Assembly: GCF_000381925.1 (NCBI RefSeq)
Contig: NZ_KB907307.1
Location: 2,728,001 to 2,792,000 of the forward strand
Direction of reading: 5' to 3'
DNA: 64,000 nucleotides
Source: Nocardia sp. BMG111209
GTDB lineage: Bacteria > Actinomycetota > Actinomycetes > Mycobacteriales > Mycobacteriaceae
Shown here: piece by piece, positions 31,179-41,083 of the stretch
Layout of the letters: the number at the start of each line of letters is the position of its first letter
Numbering within the stretch: position 1 is the stretch's first letter
Made by a program: the position numbers and the translations under genes
Notes under the pieces: model-generated
Told to the model about the DNA's origin: nothing
What the model saw: the letters and a program-made list of their open reading frames with translations, nothing else
Database searches by the model: none

Positions 31179-32195
31179 ATGCGAGGCACCGTTCTGCACG
31201 CGCCCGGCGACATCCGTTTCGAGGACCGGCCCGATCCGCGCCCCGAGCAGCCGACCGACGCGATCATCCGCACGGTCGCGACCTGTGTCTGCGGCTCGGA
31301 CCTGTGGAACTACCGCGGCATCAACGACGTCAGCGGGCCGCTGACGATGGGCCACGAATACGTGGGTGTCGTCGAGGAGGTCGGCGACGCCGTCACCACC
31401 GTGCGACCGGGTCAGTTCGTCGTCGGCGGGTTCGCCTATTCGGACAACACCTGCCCCAACTGCCGCTACGGATACCAGTCCGCCTGCGTCCACGGCGGCT
31501 TCTTCAACACGTGCCAGGCCGAGGTGGTGCGCATCCCGCACGCCGACGGCACCCTGATCGCCCTGCCCGACCATCCGGACCGGAGCCAGATCCCCGCGCT
31601 GCTGGCCCTGTCGGATGTGATGGGCACCGGCTGGTACGCCGCCGTCGCGGCCGAGGTGCGGCCCGGCGACACCGTGGTGGTGGTCGGCGACGGCGCGGTC
31701 GGGCTGTGCGCGGTCCTGGCCGCGAAGGAGCTCGGCGCCGAACGCATCATCGCCATGAGCCGCCACGAGTCGCGGCAGAAACTGGCGCTCGACTTCGGCG
31801 CCACCGACCTCGTCACCGAACGCGGCGACGACGGCGTCGCGATGATCGAGGATCTCACCGGCGGCGTCGGCGCGGACGCGGTGCTGGAATGCGTCGGCAC
31901 CGGCGAATCCCTGGCCCAGGCCCGGCACGCCGCCCGCGCCGGTGGCCGCGTCGGTTTCGTCGGCGTCCCGCACGGCGCGGACTTCCCGGCCCAGGAACTG
32001 TTCCGCTCCCATGTCGCGCTGCGCGGCGGCGCGGCGCCCGTGCGCCGTTTCCTGCCCGATCTGATCGATCGGGTCCTCGGCGGCCGCATCGATCCCGGCA
32101 AGGTGTTCGATCTCACCCTCCCGCTCGACCGGGTCGCCGAGGGCTACCGTGCCATGGACGAGCGCCGCGCGATCAAGACCCTCCTGCTCCCCTGA
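31179..32195 (+). CDS. zinc-dependent alcohol dehydrogenase (MDR family)
   Basis: 338 residues. Catalytic zinc region TCVCGSDLWNYRG and GHEYVGVVEEVG, a structural zinc loop NTCPNCRYGYQSAC with fewer cysteines than the classic four, and Rossmann motif VVVVGDGAVGLCAVLAA. AGGAGA lies about 8 bases before ATG 31179. The aldo/keto reductase follows after 27 bases, probably in one operon, giving two enzymes acting on alcohols and aldehydes or ketones. Confidence 0.92.
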   Translation: MRGTVLHAPGDIRFEDRPDPRPEQPTDAIIRTVATCVCGSDLWNYRGINDVSGPLTMGHEYVGVVEEVGDAVTTVRPGQFVVGGFAYSDNTCPNCRYGYQSACVHGGFFNTCQAEVVRIPHADGTLIALPDHPDRSQIPALLALSDVMGTGWYAAVAAEVRPGDTVVVVGDGAVGLCAVLAAKELGAERIIAMSRHESRQKLALDFGATDLVTERGDDGVAMIEDLTGGVGADAVLECVGTGESLAQARHAARAGGRVGFVGVPHGADFPAQELFRSHVALRGGAAPVRRFLPDLIDRVLGGRIDPGKVFDLTLPLDRVAEGYRAMDERRAIKTLLLP

Positions 32196-32222
32196 CCCAC
32201 TCCCCGCGAAAGGATCCGCGCC

Positions 32223-33203
<981 letters not shown>

Positions 33204-33212
33204 CACCGGCCC

Positions 33213-33240
33213 CCGGTGGCGCCCGGCGGGGCGCCACCGG
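33213..33240. terminator. bidirectional terminator hairpin
   Basis: CCGGTGGCGCCC (33213-33224) pairs perfectly with GGGCGCCACCGG (33229-33240) across a 4-base loop, between the stop codons of two convergent genes. Confidence 0.75.
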
Positions 33241-33249
33241 CCGGACCGC

Positions 33250-34377
33250 TCAGCGGTCGGCGTCGGTGTAGCGGATGATGCCGCGAATGTTGCGGCCCTC
33301 CAGCATGTCCCGGTAACCGTCGTTGATCTTCTCCAGCGGATACTGCCGGGTGACCATGTCGTCGAGGTTGAGCTTGCCGACCTGATACATCGACAGCAGG
33401 TGCGGGATGTCGTAGTGCGGGTTGCCGCCGCCGAAGATGGTGCCCTGCAGGTTCTTCTGCATCAGGGTCAGCATCGAGAGGTTGAGGGTGGCCTGGTTGT
33501 CCATCAGGCTGCCCATGGCGGTGACCACGCAGGTGCCGCCCTTGGCGGTGAGGCCGAGCCAGGTGTCGACGTCCTCGCCGCGCGCGTGCCCGACGGTGAC
33601 GATCACCTTCTTCGCCATCCCGCCCGCGGTGATCTCCGCGGCCGCGCCGGTCGCCTCCTCGATCGTCGTGAAGGCATGGGTGGCACCGAATTTCAGTGCC
33701 TGTTCGCGTTTCCACGGCACCGGGTCGACGGCGAAGATGTGCCGCGCGCCGGCGTGCACGGCGCCCTGGAGCGCGGAGATGCCGACCCCGCCCAGGCCGA
33801 TGATCGCGACGTCCTCACCGGGGCGGACGCCGGCGGAGCGCACGGCCGAGCCGTACCCGGTGGTCACACCACAGCCGACCAGGCAGGCGACCTCGAACGG
33901 GATGGACGGGTCGATCTTCACCACCGAACTCTCGTGCACCACGGTGTACGGGGCGAAGGTGCCCAGCAGGGTCATCGGGAAGACGTCCTGCCCGCGGGCC
34001 CGGACCCGGTGTGTGCCGTCGGAGACCGAGGTGCCGGCCAGCAGCAGCGCCCCGAGGTCGCACAGGTTGCGCATTCCGGCCTGGCAGGAGGGGCACTTTC
34101 CGCAGGAGGGGATGAACGACAGCACGACATGGTCGCCGACAACGATGTCCTCGACACCCTCGCCGATCTCGACGACCACCCCGGCGCCCTCGTGGCCGCC
34201 CAGCACCGGGAAACCCGCCATCGGGATTCCACCGGTGACCAGATGATGGTCGGAATGGCACATGCCGGCCGCTTCCAGCTGGACCTTCACCTCGTGCCGG
34301 CGCGGATCGCCGATCTCGATCTCCTCGATCTGCCACGGCTGATCGAATTCCCAGATGAGTGCACCCTTGGACTTCAT
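33250..34377 (-). CDS. NDMA-dependent (mycofactocin-associated) alcohol dehydrogenase
   Basis: 375 residues. MKSKGALIWEFDQPWQIEEIEIGDP, AGMCHSDHHLVTGGIP and GGHEGAGVVVEIGEGV give the catalytic zinc site; CGKCPSCQAGMRNLC gives the structural zinc; GLGGVGISALQGAVHAGA binds NAD. This is the nicotinoprotein branch that reoxidises bound NADH with NDMA in vitro and is coupled to mycofactocin in vivo. ATG 34377 begins the conserved MKSKGA start, with GAGAG about 8 bases before. Companion in cofactor use to the SDR at 9619. Confidence 0.95.
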   Translation of the reverse strand: MKSKGALIWEFDQPWQIEEIEIGDPRRHEVKVQLEAAGMCHSDHHLVTGGIPMAGFPVLGGHEGAGVVVEIGEGVEDIVVGDHVVLSFIPSCGKCPSCQAGMRNLCDLGALLLAGTSVSDGTHRVRARGQDVFPMTLLGTFAPYTVVHESSVVKIDPSIPFEVACLVGCGVTTGYGSAVRSAGVRPGEDVAIIGLGGVGISALQGAVHAGARHIFAVDPVPWKREQALKFGATHAFTTIEEATGAAAEITAGGMAKKVIVTVGHARGEDVDTWLGLTAKGGTCVVTAMGSLMDNQATLNLSMLTLMQKNLQGTIFGGGNPHYDIPHLLSMYQVGKLNLDDMVTRQYPLEKINDGYRDMLEGRNIRGIIRYTDADR

Positions 34378-34515
34378 CGTCTGCTCTCTTTCCGGCACGG
34401 ACCGCTACCACCGTGCGGGATCTCCACAGGGTGCAGGCCTGCGCGAATCCCGATGGTACGCCGCCGGGCCGCGCCGCAGATCGGATGCGGCGATCCGGTT
34501 CGCGCCGCCGCGGAT

Positions 34516-34878
34516 TCAGGGTTCGACGACCAGCGCGGTGCGATTGAGCACGACCCAGCGGCCGCGCGACCAGTAGGCGTCGACGCCGCGCAGCGCGGCG
34601 TACCGGCCCAGATCGGAGATCACGGCGAGCTTGTCGGAGGCGGAGGTGATCGACTCGATCCGCTCGTCGAGCGACCACCCGCCGCGGTCGGCGGCGGCCA
34701 TCCGGGTCAGCAGACTCGACTGCTCCCGTTCCAGCGCCAGGCTCAGATCGACGACGTCCGCGGTGCGCGCACCCGGTTTCAACGCCATCCGCAGCGGCCG
34801 CGTCCCGGCCTCGGCCGCGGCCGGGACACCGGCCTCCGGCGGCCCCGGAATCGCGTGGATGCCGCTGCCGCGCTCCAC
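34516..34878 (-). CDS. hypothetical protein, fragment with an ADP-ribosyltransferase-like C-terminus
   Basis: Up to 120 residues. The C-terminal YAALRGVDAYWSRGRWVVLNRTALVV recalls the last strands of ADP-ribosyltransferase-type exoenzyme domains, but no R-S-E catalytic set can be traced and the chain is too short for a full domain. It may be a remnant or a small protein of unknown function. The start is uncertain (candidates 34878 and internal codons; no clear ribosome site). Confidence 0.4.
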   Translation of the reverse strand: MERGSGIHAIPGPPEAGVPAAAEAGTRPLRMALKPGARTADVVDLSLALEREQSSLLTRMAAADRGGWSLDERIESITSASDKLAVISDLGRYAALRGVDAYWSRGRWVVLNRTALVVEP

Positions 34879-34953
34879 ATCCGTGGCGGCCGGGTACGCG
34901 CCGGTGCGCCACCGGCCGGAACCCGTCGCGGTCGGGCCCCGGCGTGGGCGGGT

Positions 34954-36582
34954 TCAGGGAGCGACCGGGATGTCCAGCCTTCCCGGGCCCTGCAGGGTCA
35001 CCGTACTGTCGCGGGCGGTCTCGCTCGCGTAGAGCGGATCCTCGGTGGCGAGGATCAGAACGAGCCTGTGGCCGAGCGGGATTCGATAGTCGGTGGCCTG
35101 TAATCGCAGGGCGATCGCGGTGGACTGCCCCGGACCGGCGTTGTGGACGGTGGTGGCCGCGTGGGTGACGATGCGGAGGTTCCCGGTGAGCGGATTGAGG
35201 TCGAAGAGGTAGGCGACGACCGTGGCCGCGTCGGTGGAAGGGGTTATCGTGAGCCGGAATTCGGGGAATCCGGCGATGTGCTGCGGCCGCGCGAACGGGG
35301 CCGGGGTCGCCCACACCGCCGCGGTCGCGCGGTCGACCTCGGCGAACTTCTGCCGTACCGGCATCAGCAGTCGTTCCAGGAAGCCGTCGAAGACCAGCTG
35401 ATTCACGGCGTGGACGTGCGGATCGCCCGCGCGGATGGCCTGCCGCAGCTCCCCCGGCGGCTCCGGAACCAGTGTGCCGTCGGCGGATCCGCCGGCCGGG
35501 GCGGCCAGATGGTACGTGCGGATCGGCTGGGCCCACGATCGCAGGTCCGGCGCCGTGGCCACGGTGAAGCTGTACATGGTCTCGGTGTGCACCACGCCGT
35601 CGGTGTCGATCCCGTTGTCGATGCCGCGCACGAAGCGGTCCAGCCAGTCGTAGGCCGCCTCGCTGGTGCGGGTGTAGACACCCAGCAGCATGCCCGGAAT
35701 CTCCACCGCCCCATGGTCGCCGACCGCCAGATCCAGGCGCTTGGGCCCGGGGAATTCGCTGAAATAGTCCAGCAACTGGTTCTGCGGGAAGATCGTCTCG
35801 TGCCAGTAGCTGGTGAAGAAGGTCGGCACCGGGCGCCGTTGCCCGACCGGCACCGCCGCGGGCGATCTGCGGCCCGCGTACTCCAGTACGGCCTCCCGGT
35901 TGATGTTCGCCCGGAAATCCGCGAGCACCTCCAGCAATTCGGCGCTGGGGTGTTCGCTGATCGAGGCCAGCGCCTCGGCGGCCATGATGTGGCGGGTGTC
36001 CTCGTAGAGCAGCGCCTCACCCAGATCCGCCCAGGTACTCAGGGCGACAACGGCTTTCACCCGCTGGTCGACCTGCGCGACCAGCTGGCTGATGCCCGAG
36101 CCGTAGGACAGCCCGACCATGCCGATCCGATCGGGATCCGCGTCGAGCTCCGGATGTGCCAGCGCCCAGTCGATCACGCACCGGGCATCGGCGACATCCT
36201 CGGGTCCGGCCACGGTCAGCTCACCGTCCGAACCCGGTAGCCCGCGTTCGGTGTAGGCGACGACCGCGTATCCGCGCAGCAGCAGCCTGATCAGGGCCCC
36301 GGAGTACATCTTCCAGCCGGCGGGGTCGAGGCCGGCGGGCAGCACGATCACCGGATGCGGGCCCGCGATCAGCGGCCAGGCGACCATGGCGTCGAGCAGG
36401 ACGCCACCGGCCCCCGGTATGCGCGCCGCGCCGAAGAGGCTCTGGGAGCGGAGGGCGGCGATATCCTCGGCCAGGTAGGCGGGGACGCCGGCGGGGTCGC
36501 CGGTGAGCAGATCGTTCACGACGGCGCGCGCATCGGCCTCCTGATCGGGGGAGAGCAGGCGCAGCGGACGGTATTCGGGCAT
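34954..36582 (-). CDS. S15/CocE-type alpha/beta hydrolase
   Basis: 542 residues. Nucleophile elbow VGLSYGSGISQ, lid-type helical region in the middle (YWHETIFPQNQLLDYFSEFPGPKRLDL), and a C-terminal jelly-roll (TVVAYLFDLNPLTG ... GHRLVLILATEDPLYA) as in X-Pro dipeptidyl peptidase/CocE hydrolases. No signal peptide, so cytoplasmic. GAAAGGGA lies 8 bases before ATG 36582. Substrate (peptide or ester) unknown. It diverges from the SDR at 36980. Confidence 0.85.
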   Translation of the reverse strand: MPEYRPLRLLSPDQEADARAVVNDLLTGDPAGVPAYLAEDIAALRSQSLFGAARIPGAGGVLLDAMVAWPLIAGPHPVIVLPAGLDPAGWKMYSGALIRLLLRGYAVVAYTERGLPGSDGELTVAGPEDVADARCVIDWALAHPELDADPDRIGMVGLSYGSGISQLVAQVDQRVKAVVALSTWADLGEALLYEDTRHIMAAEALASISEHPSAELLEVLADFRANINREAVLEYAGRRSPAAVPVGQRRPVPTFFTSYWHETIFPQNQLLDYFSEFPGPKRLDLAVGDHGAVEIPGMLLGVYTRTSEAAYDWLDRFVRGIDNGIDTDGVVHTETMYSFTVATAPDLRSWAQPIRTYHLAAPAGGSADGTLVPEPPGELRQAIRAGDPHVHAVNQLVFDGFLERLLMPVRQKFAEVDRATAAVWATPAPFARPQHIAGFPEFRLTITPSTDAATVVAYLFDLNPLTGNLRIVTHAATTVHNAGPGQSTAIALRLQATDYRIPLGHRLVLILATEDPLYASETARDSTVTLQGPGRLDIPVAP

Positions 36583-36979
36583 GATCGTATCCCTTTCGAA
36601 ATTGCAGTTATTCCGTTGCCACAGAATGGATTCGCGACGAAAGGCAGATAACGCGGAGCCGGATTCCGAACACCCCCGCGTATCGATGATCATACCGCCG
36701 CGGCGATGTCCGTACGGGCCGAATCGATCGAACGATCTTGCCGCATAAGCATTTTCAAACCGGACAGTGCTCATCGGAGCGGCCGGCGCCGAATTGCCCG
36801 GCGCGACGGTCCGGCCGTCGAATGCGACGTCCCGGACTTCCGGGAACAGAGAGATGGATCACAGTGTATCTAACGATCGCTAAGTAGCCGCTACTGTCCG
36901 AGACAGCCGGTCGATGAGCGAGTGGCCTCCGCGGCGGGCGAACTCTTCACCGGCCGATCTCACACAGGAGGATATGACC
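36583..36979. promoter_or_regulatory. 397-bp divergent promoter region with a TAnCGATCGnTA dyad
   Basis: No gene seen. A small palindrome TAACGATCGCTA at 36871-36882, the usual shape of a TetR-type site, lies about 100 bases before the SDR start, with TACTGT at 36892-36897 as a possible -10. Composition is more AT-rich near 36583-36660. No regulator gene adjoins. Confidence 0.35.
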
Positions 36980-37741
36980 ATGGAACTCAACGGCGCGGTC
37001 GCACTGGTGACCGGTGGCGCCTCGGGCCTGGGCCTGGCCACCGTTCGCGAGCTGCATGCCCATGGCGTGAAGGTGGCGATCGTCGATCTGCCGTCCTCGG
37101 CGGGCGAGACGATCGCGAAGGAACTGGGCGACGGCGTGATCTTCACCCCCGCCGACGTGACCAGCGAGGAGCAGATCACCGCGGCGCTCGACGCCGCCGC
37201 CGAGCTGGGCCCGCTGCGCATCGCGGTCAACTGCGCCGGCATCGGCAACGCGATCAAGACCGTCGGCAAGCAGGGCGCGTTCCCGCTGGCGGACTTCACC
37301 CGCGTGGTGAACGTCAACCTGATCGGCACCTTCAACGTCATCCGCCTTGCCGCCGAGCGCATTTCGGCGACCGAGCCGGTGGGCGAGGAGCGCGGCGTGA
37401 TCATCAACACCGCATCGGTCGCGGCCTTCGACGGTCAGATCGGCCAGGCGGCGTACTCCGCGTCCAAGGGCGGCATCGTCGGCCTGACCCTGCCGGTCGC
37501 GCGCGACCTCGCGAGCCTGAAGATCCGCGTGGTCACCATCGCGCCGGGCCTGTTCCACACCCCGCTGTTCGCCGCCCTGCCCGAGGAGGCCGTCGCCTCG
37601 CTCGGCGCCCAGGTGCCGCACCCGTCGCGGCTCGGCGATCCCGTCGAATACGGCGCCCTGGCCCGCCACATCGTGGAGAACCCGATGCTCAACGGCGAGA
37701 CCATCCGCCTCGACGGCGCCATCCGGATGGCCCCGCGCTGA
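36980..37741 (+). CDS. SDR, 3-hydroxyacyl-CoA dehydrogenase type II (HSD10-like)
   Basis: 253 residues. [11 protein letters not shown] cofactor motif, [58 protein letters not shown] with catalytic Ser-Tyr-Lys, and the typical [20 protein letters not shown] loop of HSD10-type enzymes. Likely oxidises 3-hydroxyacyl-CoA (beta-oxidation) or a hydroxysteroid. ATG 36980 is preferred to ATG 36974 because AGGAGG lies 8 bases before it. Confidence 0.92.
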   Translation: MELNGAVALVTGGASGLGLATVRELHAHGVKVAIVDLPSSAGETIAKELGDGVIFTPADVTSEEQITAALDAAAELGPLRIAVNCAGIGNAIKTVGKQGAFPLADFTRVVNVNLIGTFNVIRLAAERISATEPVGEERGVIINTASVAAFDGQIGQAAYSASKGGIVGLTLPVARDLASLKIRVVTIAPGLFHTPLFAALPEEAVASLGAQVPHPSRLGDPVEYGALARHIVENPMLNGETIRLDGAIRMAPR

Positions 37742-37750
37742 TCGTGCCTC

Positions 37751-37782
37751 GTGCGGCAGCGGCGATGCCGCCGCTGCCGCAC
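37751..37782. terminator. bidirectional terminator hairpin
   Basis: GTGCGGCAGCGGC (37751-37763) pairs perfectly with GCCGCTGCCGCAC (37770-37782) around a 6-base loop, between the convergent SDR and MarR stops. Confidence 0.75.
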
Positions 37783-37787
37783 GATCC

Positions 37788-38261
37788 CTAAACCTGCTCG
37801 GCCGCTTCGTGATACGCCATCATGGTGGTGACGAACAGCCGCCGTTCCGCCGCACTGAGCGGCGCCAGCACCCGCCGCCACGCCCGCGCGCCCGGCGCCA
37901 GCCACGTCTCGATCGCCCCCCGATGCGCGTCGGCGATATCGACGATCTTCTGCCGCCGATCGGCCTCGTTCTCGCGCCGGGTGAGAATGCCCTTGCGGCT
38001 GAGGTCGCCGATCATCAGGCTCGCCGTGGTCGGGGCGACGCCGAGGCGGCCCGCGAGTTCGTTGACGGTCATCGAACCGTCGAACAGCAATAGCGACAGC
38101 AGCGACAGATGCCGCGGCGTCAACTCCATGCCGGCCAGCTCCGGCGGCACCGGCAGCCGCTTGACCCGGCCCATGATCTGCGGCATCAGCAGCAACAGAT
38201 CCCGGATCGACCGATCCAGATCGTCGTCGCCGTCCTCCCGGAGCCCGGCATTGGTTGACAC
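37788..38261 (-). CDS. MarR family transcriptional regulator
   Basis: 157 residues. Winged helix LTPRHLSLLSLLLFDGSMTVNELAGRLGVAPTTASLMIGDLSRKGILTRRENEADRRQKIVDI. GTG 38261 is preferred (GGAGG 8 bases upstream); TTG 38276 is possible. It is divergent from the NmrA-like gene, and a palindrome lies between them, so it probably represses that gene and itself. Confidence 0.9.
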   Translation of the reverse strand: MSTNAGLREDGDDDLDRSIRDLLLLMPQIMGRVKRLPVPPELAGMELTPRHLSLLSLLLFDGSMTVNELAGRLGVAPTTASLMIGDLSRKGILTRRENEADRRQKIVDIADAHRGAIETWLAPGARAWRRVLAPLSAAERRLFVTTMMAYHEAAEQV

Positions 38262-38288
38262 CGCACCACCCTCCAAATATCTTTGGTT

Positions 38289-38303
38289 ACAAAATTATTT
38301 TGT
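38289..38303. promoter_or_regulatory. palindromic MarR-type operator
   Basis: ACAAAATTATTTTGT is a perfect 6-bp-arm palindrome in an AT-rich island between divergent MarR and NmrA-like genes; outer TTAC/GTAA extends the symmetry. This matches the size and AT content of MarR sites. Confidence 0.65.
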
Positions 38304-38347
38304 TGTAAGTCGGAGTCGGCCCGGCCGATTCGCCCGGCAGGAGTGAC

Positions 38348-39187
38348 ATGACCATTCTGGTAACCGGTTTCCGGGGCAGCATCGGCGCCCGGGTGGCCGC
38401 CGTGCTGACCACCGCCGGACACGAGGTGCGGGGTACCACCCGCCGACTCGGCGATTCCCCGGTACCCGGTGTGGAACTCGTGGAACTGGATATCGACGAT
38501 CCCCGTACCGCCGACGCCGCCCTCACCGGCGTCGACACCCTGTTCCTCTATCCCACCAGGGGAAATTCGGAAGTCTTCCTCGCCGCCGCGCGGGAGCACG
38601 GCGTGCGGCACCTGGTCCTGCTGTCCTCACCCGCGTCCTTCGAGGCGGGCGAGCACGACCGCATGATCGGCCTCGTCCACCGCGCGGCCGAGGAGCGGGT
38701 CCAGCACTGCGGCGTCCCCGCCACGATCCTGTACCCCGGCTGGCTGGCCACCAACGCCCGCCGCGACTGGGCTCCGCAGATCCGCGAACGACACCGGCTG
38801 GGTATCGCCTACCCGGACTCGCAGATCAACCCGATCCACCCCGACGATATCGCCGAGGTCGCCGCGGATCTGCTGACCAGCGAGACACATCGCGCCCGCT
38901 GGCACCTCCTCACCGGCCCGGCCGTCCTCCGGCTCCGGGACGCCGTCGCCGTCATCGCCGACGCGATCGGAAAACCCGTCCCCATCGACGAATGGGACCG
39001 CGCCGCCGCCCTCGCCGCGCGCCCGCCGGCCCTGCCCGAACCCGTCCTCGAGGTGCTGCTCGACGTCGCCGCCGCCGCGGTCACCACCGTCCCGCTGATC
39101 ACCAACGCCGTCGAGCGCATCACCGGCCACCCACCCCGTCCCTTCGCCGAATGGGTACGCGCACACCGCGATTGCTTCCTCCCCTGA
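38348..39187 (+). CDS. NmrA-like NAD(P)-binding protein
   Basis: 279 residues, atypical SDR. MTILVTGFRGSIGARVAAVLTTAGHEVRGTTR is the Rossmann start, followed by VDTLFLYPTRG and VLLSSPASFE; the catalytic Tyr-x3-Lys is not evident, as in NmrA/redox-sensor or quinone-reductase-like proteins. GGAG lies 6 bases before ATG 38348. Paired with the divergent MarR gene, a common arrangement for inducible reductases responding to electrophiles. Confidence 0.87.
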   Translation: MTILVTGFRGSIGARVAAVLTTAGHEVRGTTRRLGDSPVPGVELVELDIDDPRTADAALTGVDTLFLYPTRGNSEVFLAAAREHGVRHLVLLSSPASFEAGEHDRMIGLVHRAAEERVQHCGVPATILYPGWLATNARRDWAPQIRERHRLGIAYPDSQINPIHPDDIAEVAADLLTSETHRARWHLLTGPAVLRLRDAVAVIADAIGKPVPIDEWDRAAALAARPPALPEPVLEVLLDVAAAAVTTVPLITNAVERITGHPPRPFAEWVRAHRDCFLP

Positions 39188-39271
39188 GGACCGGTCCGCT
39201 CGGCAGAACCGGACGATCGCCGGCTGCGGCACCATGTCCGGATCGACTTCGCGGGCCGGGCCGGCGGGCCC

Positions 39272-40171
39272 TCAGATCAGGTGAATACCGTTGCCGCCGT
39301 CGGTGATCGGGGCGGCGGCCGGATCGGCGGGGTGCGGGCTCGGATCGAGCGTGGTCTCGTGCCGGGCGTCGACGCCGCGGACGAACGAAATGTGAAGTGC
39401 GCCGGGCTCGTCGGCCGCACGCAGGGCCGCGTACAGGGCGGTGACGGAACGGAGGTCCCGGTCGCCGGCGCGCAGGAGTACGTCGCCGGTCCGGATTCCG
39501 GCGGCCTCGGCCCGGGAACCCGGCTCGACCTCCCGGACCAGCAGCCCGGTGTACGCGGGCAGTCCGACCGCCTCCCGCATCCGCACGGCGACGTGCGCCG
39601 GGGCCAGAGTCATTCCCAGCCTGGGTGATTCGTCGTCGGGAACCGATCCTTCGAACGACAGCAGCAATCGGCGCAGGATGTCCTCCAGCGCATGGCGCTG
39701 CTCGGGATCGAGGGCGGCGAGCAGCCGGTCCTCGACGGCCAAGTGCGCCGGGGTGACCCGGTCGAACAGATCGCGCCCGGCCGCGGTGAGCGCGACGAGG
39801 GTGTTGCGCCGATCCGCCGGATCCGGCGAGCGGGTGACCAGCCCCTGCCCGACCAGCCGTTCGACGCGCACGCTGATCGTGCCCGAGGTCAGGCCGAGTT
39901 CGCGCATCAGATACCGCTGCGAGACGCCGCCGTCGCTCTCGTGCAGCCGCAACGTCGCCAGCGCGACGTAATCCGGTCCGGTGAGCCCGAATTCGGCGAA
40001 TCCGGCCTCGATTTCCGCCTCGAGGATACGCCGGACCCGCCCGAGCCGCTGGATCACCGCGACCGGTGAGTGGTCGAGGTCCGGATGCAGGCGGGCCAGG
40101 CCCGCGACGACCCGGTCCACGGAATCCCTCGGGCCCTCGGAGCCGGCCTGCGTGCGGGTTGACGACGACAC
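39272..40171 (-). CDS. MarR regulator fused to a PDZ domain
   Basis: 299 residues. Residues about 38-175 are a MarR winged helix (FGLTGPDYVALATLRLHESDGGVSQRYLMRELGLTSGTISVRVERLVGQGLV, then RSPDPADRRNTLVALT). Residues about 184-275 are a PDZ domain: YTGLLVREVEPGSRAEAAGIRTGDVLLRAGDRDLRS has the carboxylate-binding Gly-Leu-Leu-Val loop and the Pro-Gly-Ser-x-Ala-x-x-Ala-Gly-Ile motif. No membrane segment. A cytoplasmic regulator that reads peptide C-termini would be unusual. It diverges from an SDR gene with a 10-bp-arm palindrome in the gap. Confidence 0.88.
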   Translation of the reverse strand: MSSSTRTQAGSEGPRDSVDRVVAGLARLHPDLDHSPVAVIQRLGRVRRILEAEIEAGFAEFGLTGPDYVALATLRLHESDGGVSQRYLMRELGLTSGTISVRVERLVGQGLVTRSPDPADRRNTLVALTAAGRDLFDRVTPAHLAVEDRLLAALDPEQRHALEDILRRLLLSFEGSVPDDESPRLGMTLAPAHVAVRMREAVGLPAYTGLLVREVEPGSRAEAAGIRTGDVLLRAGDRDLRSVTALYAALRAADEPGALHISFVRGVDARHETTLDPSPHPADPAAAPITDGGNGIHLI

Positions 40172-40189
40172 CCGGTCAGCTTACGCTTC

Positions 40190-40221
40190 GGATCAATAGC
40201 TTGAACTCAATCTATTGATCC
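40190..40221. promoter_or_regulatory. 32-bp inverted repeat between MarR-PDZ and SDR genes
   Basis: GGATCAATAG (40190-40199) and CTATTGATCC (40212-40221) are perfect 10-bp arms; the 12-base centre itself contains TTGA-AC-TCAA. Likely operator of the MarR-PDZ regulator, covering both divergent promoters. Confidence 0.65.
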
Positions 40222-40241
40222 AAGTCAAGAGATGGGTACCG

Positions 40242-41045
40242 ATGGATCTGCAACTGCAAGGCAAACGCGCGCTGGTCACCGGCGCTTCGAGCGGCATCGG
40301 CCGGGCGATCGCGCTCGGATTGGCCGCCGAGGGCGTCGCCGTGGTCGTGCACGGCCGCGACCGCGATCGGGCCGAGGGCACCGCCGCGGCCGTCACCGCC
40401 GCCGGTGGCCGGGCCGCCGTCGTGCTCGGGGATCTGGCCGCCGACGCGATGGCGACGGAGGTGGCCGAACGTGCCGCCACGGCGTTCGGCGGGATCGACA
40501 TTCTGGTGAACAACGCCGGCGGCCTCGGCGCGGACGGCTGGACCGCGGCCACCCCCGCGGATTGGCTCGGGCTCTACAACACCAACGTCGCCACCGCGGT
40601 GCGCCTGATCCGGGCACTGACCCCGCGGATGCGGGAAGGCAAGTGGGGCCGCGTAATTCAGATCGGCAGCGCGGCGAACCCGAATCCGCTGCCGCTGCGC
40701 GCGGCATACAGCGCGGCGAAGGCGGCGCTGGCCAACCTCACCGTCGGCCTGTCGAAGGAACTCGCCGCCACCGGGATCACGGTGAACACCGTCAGCCCGG
40801 GCCCGGTTCTCGTCGACGGCTGGTGGGACTTCGCGCGGACCTTCGCGCGGGGCCACGGCCTCGGCGACGACGTGGCCGCCGCCACCCGGATGCTGCTCGA
40901 CGGCCCCCTGGCCAACCCGTCGGACCGCCTGGTCGAACCCGCCGAGATCGCGACCGCGGTGGCCTTCCTCGCCAGTCCGCGCAGCGCGTCCGTGAACGGC
41001 GCCAACCTCCGCATCGACGGCGGCCTGGTCCCCACGGTCAACTGA
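40242..41045 (+). CDS. short-chain dehydrogenase/reductase
   Basis: 267 residues, classical SDR: TGASSGIGRAIALGLA cofactor motif, NNAGG, IGSAANPNPLPLRAAYSAAKAALANLTVGLSKELA with catalytic Tyr/Lys, and NGANLRIDGGLVP near the end. ATG 40242 begins the usual MDLQLQGKRALVTG opening. It is divergent from the MarR-PDZ gene and lies 20 bases past the inverted repeat, so it is the likely regulated target. Confidence 0.9.
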   Translation: MDLQLQGKRALVTGASSGIGRAIALGLAAEGVAVVVHGRDRDRAEGTAAAVTAAGGRAAVVLGDLAADAMATEVAERAATAFGGIDILVNNAGGLGADGWTAATPADWLGLYNTNVATAVRLIRALTPRMREGKWGRVIQIGSAANPNPLPLRAAYSAAKAALANLTVGLSKELAATGITVNTVSPGPVLVDGWWDFARTFARGHGLGDDVAAATRMLLDGPLANPSDRLVEPAEIATAVAFLASPRSASVNGANLRIDGGLVPTVN

Positions 41046-41083
41046 GCACCGCGCGACCGCCGCGGTCGTAGGCTGGAGGCATC

